Part shown: piece after piece, positions 40,941 to 51,361 of the stretch
Layout of the letters: every line of letters starts with the position of its first letter
Position numbering within the stretch: position 1 is the stretch's first letter
Origin: Plasmodiophora brassicae
Taxonomy: Eukaryota > Endomyxa: Phytomyxea > Phytomyxea > Plasmodiophorida
Assembly: GCA_036867785.1 (NCBI GenBank)
Contig: CP145419.1
Span: 124,001 to 188,000 of the forward strand
Direction: 5' to 3'
DNA: 64,000 nt
Program-made: the position numbers and the translations under genes
The notes under the pieces: model-generated
The model's database searches: none
Told to the model about the DNA's origin: nothing
Seen by the model: only the letters and a program-made list of their open reading frames with translations

Positions 40941-43433
40941 ATGCATGTCGCTGGTTACGTGCTGGTTGGTGTCCTTTCGTTAGCCGCCTGCGAGGCCGAC
41001 CTTTGCTCCTGGTACGGGAAAGGGTGCCCGGGCTCGGGAACCACCATGTGGGTTCGGTACGCTTGGCCATGAGTGATCGCCACTCCTCACGATTGCACCG
41101 GACGCAGCGATGTGTCCCCTTTGACGAGCCTGACTGGGACTATTGATTCCACCTGGTTCGCTACGCTGTCAACGGCTGGGCAAGCGACCCTATTGTACGA
41201 TGCCAACAGTAGGCTATAGCAGGTTTTCGTTGACGGCAGCTGCCTATAGACGAATTTCGAAGAATGCATGCGTTACGGCCATATCTCCAGGAGCGTTTAA
41301 CGCATTGACATCCTGCACGACGATGTGTGTACGCGTTCGGTTGCTGTCGTGATGTCGAAACGATGACGTATTGCCACAGAGACTTGTCCGAGAACGGCAT
41401 CACCGCGATTGCTTCAGGCGTGTTCGACCCCCTTTCCAAGTTACAGACCTTGTACACCAGCTTTGCTGCAAGTCGTCTCAGCACATGTTTGAAGCCCGCG
41501 TTCTCGCAGGTACCTAACGACAAACAGAATCGCTCAACCGCTGCCGGTTTCTGGACTACCGTCGAACCTCGTTTACTTGTAATTCCAGTTTTGATTCGTT
41601 TGCACACGTTGATCATACGGTTTACCGGAACGCTGATCGCACAGGTGGTGCGGCGTGAACCAAATCCCGTCTATCACGCCGGGAACGTTTGATTCTCTCT
41701 CGCAACTGCGAACTCTGTACGTTCGCCCGCATTGGGGAAACGAAATGGTCGGCCATTGACGGCCCCGATGAAGATGGCTGGGGGCGAACCAGCTGACCGC
41801 GCTGCCGGCGCATATCTTCGATCGTTTAACCGTTCTGAAGGCACTCGATCTCGGTCAAAACCAACTTCAGCGACTGCCTGTCGGCGTGTTTGATTACCTG
41901 ACGAGCCTGAACACCTTGTAGGGAAATAAGTTCTGTTTGGTGGACCTGCACTGTTGAACGTGCGCCTTCACAGGTTACTATGGGTCAACCTGCTGACCAC
42001 TGTTGCTCCTGGCACGTTCCGCGCCCTAACGCAACTCCAATCGCTGTCGGTCCATCAGTGCAACAACCCTGTGCACCGAGTACTGATTCTGCCAGAAGGA
42101 CGGTCAGCTCCAACCCGCTGCTGGTGACGTTGGACGCGTACCTGTTCCAGAGTCTGACGAATTACGACCCGACAGCAACTCTGTACGGCACGTTCAGCGC
42201 TGTGCCTTATTCTGAGGGTTTCCAACGCATTATGCCAGCGACGTGTCGTACTCGATGACGGACCTGGTCTGCGTACCGTACCCGCCGCCAATCACCTTCG
42301 TGGCGCCTGCCGCATACATTACCGGCGGGCGACCATATTGCCCGGCACCCTCAACAACCACATCACGTCGTCCCGCAACGAAGCCGGCCCCGACTCTGGC
42401 CAAACCGACCCCATCGCCACGTGTGGCGAGAACAACAAGAATCACTGCCAGACGCGCAATGTCGACATTAACTCGAATCCGTCCGACAACCAAAGCCAGG
42501 ACGAAGACGTCCAAGATCACTGTCCAGCATAGACGCACAACGACGTCGAAACCCGGAAGGATCACAGGCCTACCAACGTCCCGGCACCCTCTTCCAGCAA
42601 CGCCAGCCGGCACAAGTCCCACAGCAAGAATCAATTTCACAACGCAGGCGCATTATGGTCATGCAGGTATGGCGTCGTCGGTGAGAGCGCCCGCTAGGAC
42701 CAGCACAGGTCCATGGCAACCCAGCTCCCCATTTCTTCGCACAGGAACGCAGGTAATGGTAACAGCACCGCGCCGACACATTGTTAAGGTGACCAGCAAG
42801 GGTTCGTCAACAACGGGGGCCTCTACACCAGAACGAACGTTATCTTTTGTGGAAACGACAGCTGGGATCGCCACGATCGGTCTTATTGCTGGGTCCATTC
42901 TCGTGCTCTGCATGTACTGCTGCTGGGCGTTATGGAGACGCTCGATGAGTGCTCCACCGGCAACGTACCTCTCGTCGCCAGCGTTCATCTCGACAGCGCC
43001 GACAGCAACACAATCTAGCATTGCGTCTCAAGACCCGCTATGGCAATATCCCTTGGGTGCCCCAATGTCGCCAGTGCAGGTGTCACAAGCACCGCCAACT
43101 TCGGGCGCGCAGGTCAACCCACAGTACTGGTCGTGGTCAAGTACTACCAGCGGTTCGTCGTCTCAAGGCACGCTGCTCCACAAGACATCGCCCGTGATAC
43201 AACACTTCGACATGCCAGCAACGACACCTGCAATGCATTACTTCAACGTGCCCGCAACGACACCGGCGGCTTCTTCAATGCAAAACTTCGACGTCCCCGA
43301 ATCAGCAACGTCGCCGCAGACGCCCGGTTCCAAGCCCGGCAAACCGTCCTTGCGTCACCAGCGACGACAAGTGGCCAGGGACAAATTCGACCAAGGTGCC
43401 ATGACGTCGACGGTGTCGTCGGATGCCGAGTAA
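40941..43433 (+). CDS. LRR single-pass receptor-like protein, copy 2
   Basis: ATG 40941 opens MHVAGYVLVGVLSLAACEAD and the same LCSWYGKGCPG motif. LRR exons follow the copy-1 pattern (LTSLTGTIDSTWFATLSTAG, NGITAIASGVFDPLSKLQTL, QLTALPAHIFDRLTVLKALD). The last exon carries the same cap (PYPPPITFVAPAAYITGGRP), a longer Thr/Pro/Arg stalk, one membrane span (AGIATIGLIAGSILVLCMYC) and a tail with FDMPATTPAM-type repeats ending RHQRRQVARDKFDQGAM. Only 130 bp separate it from copy 1. Some middle exons are uncertain. Confidence 0.7.
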
Positions 43434-43607
43434 GTCACGGCCGCCTCGAGCGTTCACCTAAATAACGACTTTCGAGATGCGAATGCATACGATTCGCTGC
43501 ATGCTACAGTGACGTCGTTTGACAAGATGGCGGCCTGTGCGAATGGGATTGAATCAGCCCATCTGCAGGCAGTGAGCCGTTTGCGTTGCGATTCACATCG
43601 CGACAGG

Positions 43608-43854
43608 TACGATTTCTGATGTCGACTTGGATATCGATGTCGCCGTTACACGCCTGAACCGTATCTCCAAGAACAACGATCAACAGAAGAAAATTGCTTG
43701 GCACGTGCGGGACAGACGGGAGACCCAGGGGTACAGGTCGGAGGCTCTACAATTAGGGCACGCTCCATATATGCTCCATGCGTCTGTTCACGGTGTCCGT
43801 ACGGTGTCTGTACCTAGACGCGTTTGGTGTGCTCCGGTAGGGCAAGTCTTCTAG
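43608..43854 (+). pseudogene. Remnant of a small secreted-protein gene
   Basis: The frame after an acceptor at 43607 reads TISDVDLDIDVAVTRLNRIS, matching TTFGDDIFDVEAALAHLARI of the gene at 59239. The intron tail before it is also alike (GCGATTCACATCGCGACAG against GCGATTTACACCACGACAG). No first exon with a leader can be found upstream, and the frame soon leaves the paralog. I take it as a decayed copy. Confidence 0.45.
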
Positions 43855-43862
43855 TTCTACTG

Positions 43863-44090
43863 CCTGATCAGGCGCTCGAAACTTCGGCGTCAACTCGTTC
43901 GACGGGACTATTCCACATGGCTGTCGATCCTGCACGGCGTCCACCTTGATGTCGACGATTTCTTCGGCCCTCAAGAACAGGTGGACGCCGAGCAGGATCG
44001 ACACCCATATATATGGAGTAGTCCCTAAGGATCCGGTCGAAACGAGTTGACGCCGAATTTCGAGCACCTGACCAGGCACTCGAGCGAAGG
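43863..44090. repeat. Imperfect inverted repeat, arms about 85 bp
   Basis: The left arm contains CTTCGGCGTCAACTCGTTCG and TGTCGATCCTGC, the right arm their complements CGAGTTGACGCCGAA and GCAGGATCGACA, with GTGGACGCC/GGCGTCCAC at the centre. It could fold into a long hairpin. It lies in a gene-free stretch next to two further palindromes. Confidence 0.75.
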
Positions 44091-44231
44091 TACCCTTGGG
44101 GTTCCCGTCTCACCCACTGCTTCGTGTCAACCATGACTTGGATCAACACCGGGTGTCCGCACCGCCATAGGCGGGGCTGTCCGACATGATGGAACCAGCC
44201 GAGCGATTAATTCGATCTGGAGAACGTCACT

Positions 44232-44289
44232 CAGCACGTGTCGCAAGAATCGTCATGCTGCAGCATGACGATTCTTGCGACACGTGCTG
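44232..44289. repeat. Perfect 58-bp palindrome
   Basis: Twenty-nine-base arms with no spacer, centred on CTGCAG. The arms are perfectly complementary (CAGCACGTGTCGCAAGAATC at the left edge, mirrored at the right). No gene overlaps it. Confidence 0.95.
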
Positions 44290-44590
44290 CCCAACAGACA
44301 CTCAATTGACGCGCCCCATGGTAACGTCAGCATTGTCAACAACTGCCTGTATTCCACTGCAAGGTTTTGTTACTGGACGTCGAAGGGATCAATATCAATT
44401 TGACGAACAACTGCCGCAGAACGCCCTATAACAAGGAAGCAGCTATGTTTGATGTAACGTGCGAGTGCTTCAGTTTACTGATGCGCGGGCCCAGGGCCCA
44501 TTGCAATACCGAGAAGGACTCGCGCAAGGGGGCCCAGCATGCAGAGCCGGCGTCCCCATCATCCACGTGGGGATGCCTCTGCATCTCTGC

Positions 44591-44650
44591 ATCTTCTTTG
44601 CCATACCGTCAATGCCGGGATCCCGGCATAGACGGTATGGCACAGAAGAT
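44591..44650. repeat. Near-perfect 60-bp palindrome
   Basis: Thirty-base arms centred on GGGATCCC with about three mismatched pairs. It lies inside a short open frame on both strands that reads IPSMPGSRH each way, which is a consequence of the palindrome. Confidence 0.9.
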
Positions 44651-44719
44651 CAACAAACGTGCTCTCGACAAGTCCAAGCGAACCTCGTCCAGTTCTGAAA
44701 TCGTCCAGGCGCGATGAGC

Positions 44720-45040
44720 CCAGCGCAAAGGTGACGGGCCGACACTGCCAAGCCGGAGGATGTCGGCGTTCTGCTGGCTGAACTTTCGGTCGTCGGACCC
44801 GAGACGAAGGCGCCTGCGTGAAGAAGCGCGAAACAACGAGTAAACTAAATTGAACTAAACGACCCTTCCTCTAAATGCTGCTCAGGCCACCCTCTTTATT
44901 CAATGAAAGGATTCCTGACAAAATGCACGACGGTCGTGCGACACGAAGGCGTCGCGAAGAGACGTCATTCCCGCCATGTCGCAGGATGGGAGCAAAACCT
45001 GCCGTGGCATGACAACAAGGGGTTCTCACCAATAATCGCC
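44720..45040. other. Gene-free spacer
   Basis: Between the palindrome cluster and the PPR stop I see no coding pattern on either strand, apart from short chance frames. It probably holds the PPR 3' end. Confidence 0.5.
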
Positions 45041-47467
45041 TCATGAGCACTGGCCCTCGCGGAAACAGTGTTGACGATGCGGGTCGCGAACGTAGACATC
45101 GCGCCTGTACACGACGGCTGCGCGTTTGACGGCATCGTGGACGCCAGGGGGCATGACCGCGGATGTTACCAACCGTATAGCGTCGTATGGAGCCAGAACG
45201 TTCACAGCATAGGCGAATGCGATCAGTTCGCTGCGAAGCCAGTTCGGGTCCCCCGGGTCATGGTCAAGGTCCTGCACAAGACGCCGATGCTGATTTCGTA
45301 GGTTACAGTCCGTCCGATACCTGTCATCGTCAGACTGAAACTCCAGCGTTTCGCTCGGCGCCAACAGCAGGGTTCGACTAGTCCGGTCTGGTATGCCCCT
45401 GGCCGCCATCTCGTCGCGAACTCGAACGCAGTCTGACATCCGACCAGCGTGCTCGTACACGCTGGACATCAAATGGCACGCAGCAGATTGAAGACGACGA
45501 CTGGACGCTGACGACAGATCGCCACTGAGGATGAGGTCGAAGATACGCTCTGCTCTGCTCACATCGTCATGCTTGCGACATGCGCTGAGGATGGTGAGCA
45601 AGGAGTCATTGCCCACGTTCGTGGACGATAACGCAAGCTGTTCCGCGTCATCTAACATGCCAAGTCGCCCGTAAAGAACGATCAGGCAATTGACAATGAC
45701 ACGGGAATCACGCCCCAGGCGGATGCCCCACCGGTGCTCGAACTCGCTGGACAACGCGTTGAAGCGGTCCAAATCCCCAGCAAGACTGCTGGCAGTCAGC
45801 AGTGCCACAAGCATGCCCTGGTCAGGACGCACCACCATCCCCGTCGCCTTGAACTGTTCGTACATCGCAAGAGCGTTCGACAACATGCCATGCGACCCGT
45901 AAGCCGATATGATCGCGGCGAATGCCTCGACGCTGGGAGCCGGGTCCTCGAAGAACAATTGCTCAGCGGCGCCAATCACACCACATCGAGCGTACGCTTC
46001 GATGAGGGACACGCGCACGTCCTCATTGGTCAACCGCCGCTCCCCAGTATATCGGTGCAATGCCTGGACGGCCGCCAGTTGGTATCGGCTGCCAAGGGCG
46101 GTAACCAGGACAGCAACCACGCCGGCGTCAGGAGCGTCATCAATCCGCTCGAGCATGGTCTGGAACAGAGAGTACGCCCGGGCGTCCTGGCCAGCCTTGG
46201 CAAGCGCTGCAATGGTGCTGTTGTAGATCGCAGCATCGACCCGCGTTCCGGGAGGCGACCGTGCACGTTCGAACAACTCCAACGCCTTGTCAAGCTGGCC
46301 GTGCCGCCCATACGCCCGGATCATTGCAGAGGCGGCCTGTGGGTCGAGAAACAGGACAGCATCGTAGCGGCCGCGGAAAACCTCTTCGGCAGCGTCGATG
46401 TCGTTCACCTGATCGTAGGCAGTAACGAACGCGCATACAACGCTGTCGTTGTCCAGCATGCCGCTGCCAATGGCGTACTCGTGCAGCGTCTTGACGGCCA
46501 GCGCATTGGAGCGGCGACCGCATGCCGCGATCAGATCAATGAGAACGTGATAGCTGACGCTCAAGTCTCGTCGGACCATATTCTGAAACACAGACATCGC
46601 CTGATCAATGCGATCGGCAATGGCCAGAGCAGAGACGACGCTCGAGAAGATTTGCTCGCTCGGCGGCAGGCCAACGTCGTCCATTAGCGACAGAGCGCTG
46701 ACTGCCGACTGGAACCGCCCCTGGCCTAGAAGCGCCTCGATGAGGTTGCCGAAGATCAGACGGTTCCGTGGGGGCGTAACGCGCTTCAAACGAATACGGT
46801 GGAGGATTCGTTCGGCGATGTCAGCTCCAGACGGCGATTCCGCGTCCGCACAGCAACCAGCAAACAGGAACAAGGCGTCCTCACTGGCATCCGCTTTCCG
46901 TCGAAGTGCATCCGATATGATATGCAGAGCGGCGATGCGGTCTTCGGCCGCTATGCAGACCTGGGCGACGTGACAGATCGTGCCATAGTCGTGCGGGCCG
47001 TACTTCTTGTAGCGGTCCAGAAGCTGGACCAGAAGAGGCGGGTACGTCTTCGAGCAAGCACTGACGAACGTTCTGAACAATACTTTGCTGGGGATGCCAC
47101 GGGCCATGGCAATGTCCAGGACTTTGGGCGCCCAGTACGGCAACAGCTCCTGGCAGAACTTCATCATCGCCTTGAAGAACGTGTCATCGGGCTGCAGACG
47201 ATTCGATTTGACGACGTGCTCAAACACGATCCAGACGGCGTCCGCATCGCCCTCGTGCTTCATCACGCGGCACGCGTTCTCGATCGACGGCGCCCGCATG
47301 AACTCGTCGAAGTAGTGCGTTGCCGACGGCCTACTGCCCGGTCGCGTCTTCCCGTCAACCACGTCCACCTTCGGCCTCGTCGCCAGCGCCATCCCATACT
47401 GTCCACGCCTGGGCAGGAGTACCCGCCTGGTAGTCAGCAAGGCGGCACATCGCGCACGCGGCAGCAT
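45041..47467 (-). CDS. Pentatricopeptide repeat (PPR) protein, probably mitochondrial
   Basis: A single 808-codon exon, unusual in this intron-rich window. The N-terminus (MLPRARCAALLTTRRVLLPR) is basic and free of acidic residues, like a mitochondrial presequence. From about residue 80 to 700 there are some 18 degenerate 35-residue PPR units, for example NRLIFGNLIEALLGQGRFQS, SAMIRAYGRHGQLDKALELF and YNSTIAALAKAGQDARAYSL. PPR proteins bind organelle RNA in sequence-specific fashion for processing or translation. No DYW, E or SMR tail is visible. The RNA target cannot be told. Confidence 0.85.
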   Translation of the reverse strand: MLPRARCAALLTTRRVLLPRRGQYGMALATRPKVDVVDGKTRPGSRPSATHYFDEFMRAPSIENACRVMKHEGDADAVWIVFEHVVKSNRLQPDDTFFKAMMKFCQELLPYWAPKVLDIAMARGIPSKVLFRTFVSACSKTYPPLLVQLLDRYKKYGPHDYGTICHVAQVCIAAEDRIAALHIISDALRRKADASEDALFLFAGCCADAESPSGADIAERILHRIRLKRVTPPRNRLIFGNLIEALLGQGRFQSAVSALSLMDDVGLPPSEQIFSSVVSALAIADRIDQAMSVFQNMVRRDLSVSYHVLIDLIAACGRRSNALAVKTLHEYAIGSGMLDNDSVVCAFVTAYDQVNDIDAAEEVFRGRYDAVLFLDPQAASAMIRAYGRHGQLDKALELFERARSPPGTRVDAAIYNSTIAALAKAGQDARAYSLFQTMLERIDDAPDAGVVAVLVTALGSRYQLAAVQALHRYTGERRLTNEDVRVSLIEAYARCGVIGAAEQLFFEDPAPSVEAFAAIISAYGSHGMLSNALAMYEQFKATGMVVRPDQGMLVALLTASSLAGDLDRFNALSSEFEHRWGIRLGRDSRVIVNCLIVLYGRLGMLDDAEQLALSSTNVGNDSLLTILSACRKHDDVSRAERIFDLILSGDLSSASSRRLQSAACHLMSSVYEHAGRMSDCVRVRDEMAARGIPDRTSRTLLLAPSETLEFQSDDDRYRTDCNLRNQHRRLVQDLDHDPGDPNWLRSELIAFAYAVNVLAPYDAIRLVTSAVMPPGVHDAVKRAAVVYRRDVYVRDPHRQHCFREGQCS

Positions 47468-47723
47468 CTGCGCGCGCGCGCGCTTATTACGTTACCCCTG
47501 CGTTACGCAGACCGCAGTGCCCCGTCGGGACGCGGGTCACGCCGTGGAAGACAGGCCAGGCCCGCATGAGCCTGGAAGAGGTACCTAAGGGGGTCTGATT
47601 GGTCCTCCCGGTTGAGTCAACGCTAGTTGGCCTCCGAGAGCAGTGACGCAACACGAGCAGGGCAGACACACGAGTCGACGAACGGTCACCACTATCCTAT
47701 TCAGTTAGCGTATCGCAAACGCA

Positions 47724-48995
47724 ATGTCGAGGGCCATTCACCTCGCAGTCGTGCTGTCCCTGGTGCTCCTGGGGGCATTCGCCCAGACGCCGCTATTCCA
47801 ATCGAGGAAGCTGGAGCGGCCAGCGCCGCGTGTCTCCGAGAACGCGCTAACCGCCGAACCGCAGGACGACGAGCAGCTGGATGATTTCGAGGACGACGCA
47901 CCAGAAGAGATGTGTCCAGTGTAGGTGGTCCGTTGTGACACCTGCCTGATAACCATCGTGGCCTGAGCGCTTCCTCTATAGGGCTCTTTCTGATTCATAC
48001 GCGATGATTCGCGGCATCAACAACTACCGTATCTCGCACGGGCTCCCATCCATCAACATCTCCCGGTCGCTCATGTCCACCGCCTGCGCCCACATGCGCG
48101 ACGTAACCGCCTCGAAGAAGGCGATCAACCTGCAATGCGGCTTGCACTCCTGGGCATCGTGCTGTTATCCGGGCGATCATTCGAACGTGAGTGCCCATAT
48201 CGTGCTGGCGAACGCATTCGTCGTGCGGCTGACGTGGTCGGTTGGTCGTAGCCCGACTGCATGCACCGGAAGGCGCTGCAGGTGACGACCGCGCTGAAGT
48301 GGAACATCTACAACGTGGCCGCCTACGAGCTGGCGTACGAATGGACAGGCGGGCAGTTCTCGGCGGTTCGCGCCCTGGACATGTTCGTCGAGAACGCCGA
48401 GCACCGCAGCTTCATTCTGCAGGAGGACACCTGGGCAGACTTCAAATGGCGCGCCATTGGCGCTGCCGTTGGCCACAAGTACGCGTACATCTGGTTCGGA
48501 ACGTTCGCCGATCCCAACGGCGATTTCGACCAGTTCCACGTCGACGAGCACACGATGGAGCTTCCGGGTTGCTCATGCACGGGCAGGCCGGTCACGTGGC
48601 GACCACCGCCGACGCTTTCCCCTGAGGAGAAGGCCGCCCGGGAGCAGGAGCAACGGCAGGCTGCGATGCCAATGTGGTACTCGGTCCAACAAGGCCCGGT
48701 CGAAGACCTCGAGACGAAACTTTCGACGCCACACAATGCGACGTCAGTGGCACCGAATGCAACGTCGGCGCCACCGACGGCAACCACAATGCCTGCTCTG
48801 ACGGCGACGATCACGAACGTGTCAATAACGCCGGTCGTGGACGAGGCGTCGAAGGAGAAGACGAGCGAGAGCGGCGAGGAGGAGATAGCCGCATCATCGT
48901 CGGGTGGCGAGGAAACGTCGTCGGCATCCGGTCCGATTGATATTGGCAAAAGCATCTCGATTGCCGACTTCCTCAAGGGCCTGACTCAGACATAA
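47724..48995 (+). CDS. Secreted CAP/SCP-domain-like protein with acidic Thr/Ser tail
   Basis: Three exons, 47724-47920, 47982-48186, 48252-48995; introns 61 and 65 nt; 381 codons in phase. ATG 47724 opens a signal peptide (AIHLAVVLSLVLLGAFAQ) followed by an acidic linker (DDEQLDDFEDDAPEE). The CAP-like part shows MIRGINNYRISHGLPSINIS, CAHMRDVTASKKAINLQCGL, SAVRALDMFVENAEHRSFIL and YAYIWFGTFADPNGDF. CAP proteins (SCP/TAPS, PR-1) are extracellular and often lipid-binding. The last 150 residues are Thr/Ser/Glu-rich and probably disordered. Identification rests on the helix-strand pattern, not on a full motif set. Confidence 0.7.
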
Positions 48996-49067
48996 AACGC
49001 GCGTACATCTCTATGCCTAAGAAGATCATTCAGCGGACCGTTTAACAGTGTAGTGAGTTACAATGCG

Positions 49068-49948
49068 TCATGGCACGGCACCGACGGCCTTCAGTTTGGC
49101 CACGAGCTCATCGACAGACTCTACGATCACGCCGGCCTTTCGTTCGGGCGGTGGCGCAACCGACACGGTTTGCAGGCGCGGCTCCAGGTCCACACCCAGG
49201 TCAGACGCCGCCAATGTCTCCAGCGGCTTCTTCCGTGCCTTCATGATGTTCGGCAGCGACCTGCCCTCAGCACACGAATAAGCATGTCGTCCAGCGTGGC
49301 TACAAACACATGCACCGACGAATATCGAGGTTCATTCAGGCGCAGATCACATGTGACCACGGCGGGAAGGACGCATGATATCGTCTGGAGACCGCCATCG
49401 ATCTCCCGGACGACGGTGGCATTCTGCGACACAGACCTTGAGTGACCGCAAGGCACAGCGACACCGAATTACCCCACCTTCTTGTCATCGGCGATCGTCA
49501 GTTTCGATGCGAACGTGGCTTGCGGCCACGACAGCAGACCGGCAAGCATCTGTCCAGTCTGGTTGCAGTCGTCGTCGATGCTTTGCTTCCCGAGGATGAC
49601 GAGGTCGGCTTTCTCCTTGCCGACGACGTTTGCGAGCAGCTTTGCAACGGCAAGCGGCTGCAGGTCGCGATCGGTGCGCAAATCGGACAGAATGTGAATG
49701 GCGCGATCGGCGCCCATGGCCAGCGCCGTCCGCAGCGTCTCCTGGCACTGCTTCGGGCCGATCGACACGGCAACGACATCGCTGGCGATCTTCGCCTCCT
49801 TCAGGCGGACGGCCTCCTCGACGGCGATCTCGCAGAACGGGTTCATCGACATCTTCACGTTCGCCAGGTCCACGCCCATCTTGTCGGCGCCAATGCGCAC
49901 CCTGACGGCGAAGTCCACGACCCGCTTCACGCCCACCAGGACTCGCAT
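49068..49948 (-). CDS. ETFB: Electron transfer flavoprotein beta subunit
   Basis: Three exons, 49948-49478, 49423-49320, 49260-49068; introns 54 and 59 nt; 255 codons, the normal family length. Conserved blocks: [53 protein letters not shown], the signature [67 protein letters not shown] and a C-terminal recognition end [18 protein letters not shown]-beta pairs with ETF-alpha in the mitochondrial matrix, carrying electrons from acyl-CoA dehydrogenases to ETF-ubiquinone oxidoreductase. Two residues differ from usual only at the second exon start. High confidence. Confidence 0.95.
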
Positions 49949-50158
49949 CGTGGCGCGCGCCCCCCTCAGCCGAGCCCCTGATCGAAAAACGACAATTTGG
50001 TTCAGGACAGGCGTCACCAACAGCGGGTGTCATTTTTGGACAGGTCGGGACTTGGCGGCAGTCACTCTGCTGTGCGTAACGGTACGTCCTGTTCCGGATG
50101 GGAACTGCGGGCGGCGACACATCGAACATCTTCCGGCCATAAAACAATGGGGCAGGGT

Positions 50159-51361
50159 TTATGGAGGCGGGCGGTTGGCAGGTGGCGGTGGGGCAGCATG
50201 GCGCCTGGGCGGGCCGGAGCGCGGTGCATGTGGTCCTTGGCGGTACGGCGGTGGGTACGGATATCCAGCGCCGCGGCCGAAGTCGGGCACCGGGTAGAAC
50301 ACGGGCGGCGGCTGCCCGTACGGGACGGGCATCGGGCCGTAGAACGCGGGCATCGGGTACGGGGGCACCATCGGGGCGTATGCCATTTGCGGCGGGCCAT
50401 ATGGCGCGCCGGACATGTTGACCGGCATCGGCGGCATACCAGCACCGCTCGGGACAAACTCCTTCGCCGCAGCACTCATCGTGAACGTCTTCGCGTTCGC
50501 GTTCAACTTCGGCTTGGCCGTCGAGGCGGTGTCATCCGTCGCCGGCGTTGTCGCTTCATTCGCCGGCGGTGACTTCGAACGCGCAGGCGACTTTGAACGT
50601 GGCGGCGACTTCGACAGGGCCGGCGGCTTCGAACGGGCCGCAGGCGGCCGATACACGTTCGGGCGATCATCGCCACCGAGAACCGTGCTGAACCGTGCTT
50701 CCTCGTCCGCGTCGCCGCCGACGGTATGGCCACGTTCCTCGGCCACGTGCGCGTTGTTGCCGGCCGACTGCGACATGATCTCCTTAGCGACGCGTTGAGC
50801 ACGCTCTTCGTGACGCTTGTAGAACTGTGAGTTCCGGTCGACCTTTGTCGTGTAATGCTCTTCGACGTACGAGCTCTCGTACCCGAAGAGCTGCCTGTTG
50901 ACCTCGAACTGGTTCCACCCCCGGCTATCAGGACGCTGCTTCGCCTCGGCGTCGAGGCAAACGTCGGTGCCTTCGTGCGCGTCGCCGTCCGTCCACTTCT
51001 GCAACTGCCTGGCACCTGATCCAGCCGTGCTCGCGCTGATCTCCGTGTCCGTCCTGAACGTCGTCGTCTCCTCGCGCTCTCGCAGGTCACGCTGAACAAT
51101 CACGCAGGCGACATGCGCGGCATCGAATGAACGTTCCTTCTCGAACGGGTTCGTGTTGCGCGCGCCGCCGTTGGACGCCGACACGAGCTGGACCTGGCCG
51201 AGGACGTACGTCGCCGGCGTCGACTTGTCGAGCAGGACGCCCTGGTACTGGCGCCCATTGTCCAACTCGACCGTGGCGACCTGCCCCGCCAGGCCGCCCA
51301 GCACCCGGGACGCCGACGACGGCGCCGAGTCGGCGCCGCGGACGCGCGACGCGTAGCTCAT
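50159..51361 (-). CDS. Ataxin-2-like RNA-binding protein (LsmAD, PAM2)
   Basis: Single exon of 400 codons from ATG 51361 (MSYASRVRGADS). An LSm-type domain (GQVATVELDNGRQYQGVLLD; AAHVACVIVQRD) is followed by an LsmAD segment (GWNQFEVNRQLFGYESSYVE; YKRHEERAQRVAKEI). A repeat of RSKSP/LSKSP units comes next, then a PAM2-like motif (LNANAKTF, AKEFVPSGAG) for binding poly(A)-binding protein. The tail is Pro/Tyr/Gly-rich. Ataxin-2/Pbp1 proteins regulate mRNA stability and stress granules in the cytoplasm. The order of domains fits well. Confidence 0.88.
   Translation of the reverse strand: MSYASRVRGADSAPSSASRVLGGLAGQVATVELDNGRQYQGVLLDKSTPATYVLGQVQLVSASNGGARNTNPFEKERSFDAAHVACVIVQRDLREREETTTFRTDTEISASTAGSGARQLQKWTDGDAHEGTDVCLDAEAKQRPDSRGWNQFEVNRQLFGYESSYVEEHYTTKVDRNSQFYKRHEERAQRVAKEIMSQSAGNNAHVAEERGHTVGGDADEEARFSTVLGGDDRPNVYRPPAARSKPPALSKSPPRSKSPARSKSPPANEATTPATDDTASTAKPKLNANAKTFTMSAAAKEFVPSGAGMPPMPVNMSGAPYGPPQMAYAPMVPPYPMPAFYGPMPVPYGQPPPVFYPVPDFGRGAGYPYPPPYRQGPHAPRSGPPRRHAAPPPPANRPPP

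Noticed and set aside
43504-43704. Minus-strand ORF with a leader-like start (MPSNFLLLIVVLGD)
   Set aside because: It is antisense to the remnant that matches the 59.2-kb gene, including that gene's intron tail.
47471-47486. CG-dinucleotide run as Z-DNA or regulatory site
   Set aside because: Only about 16 bp in a GC-rich genome; no independent support.
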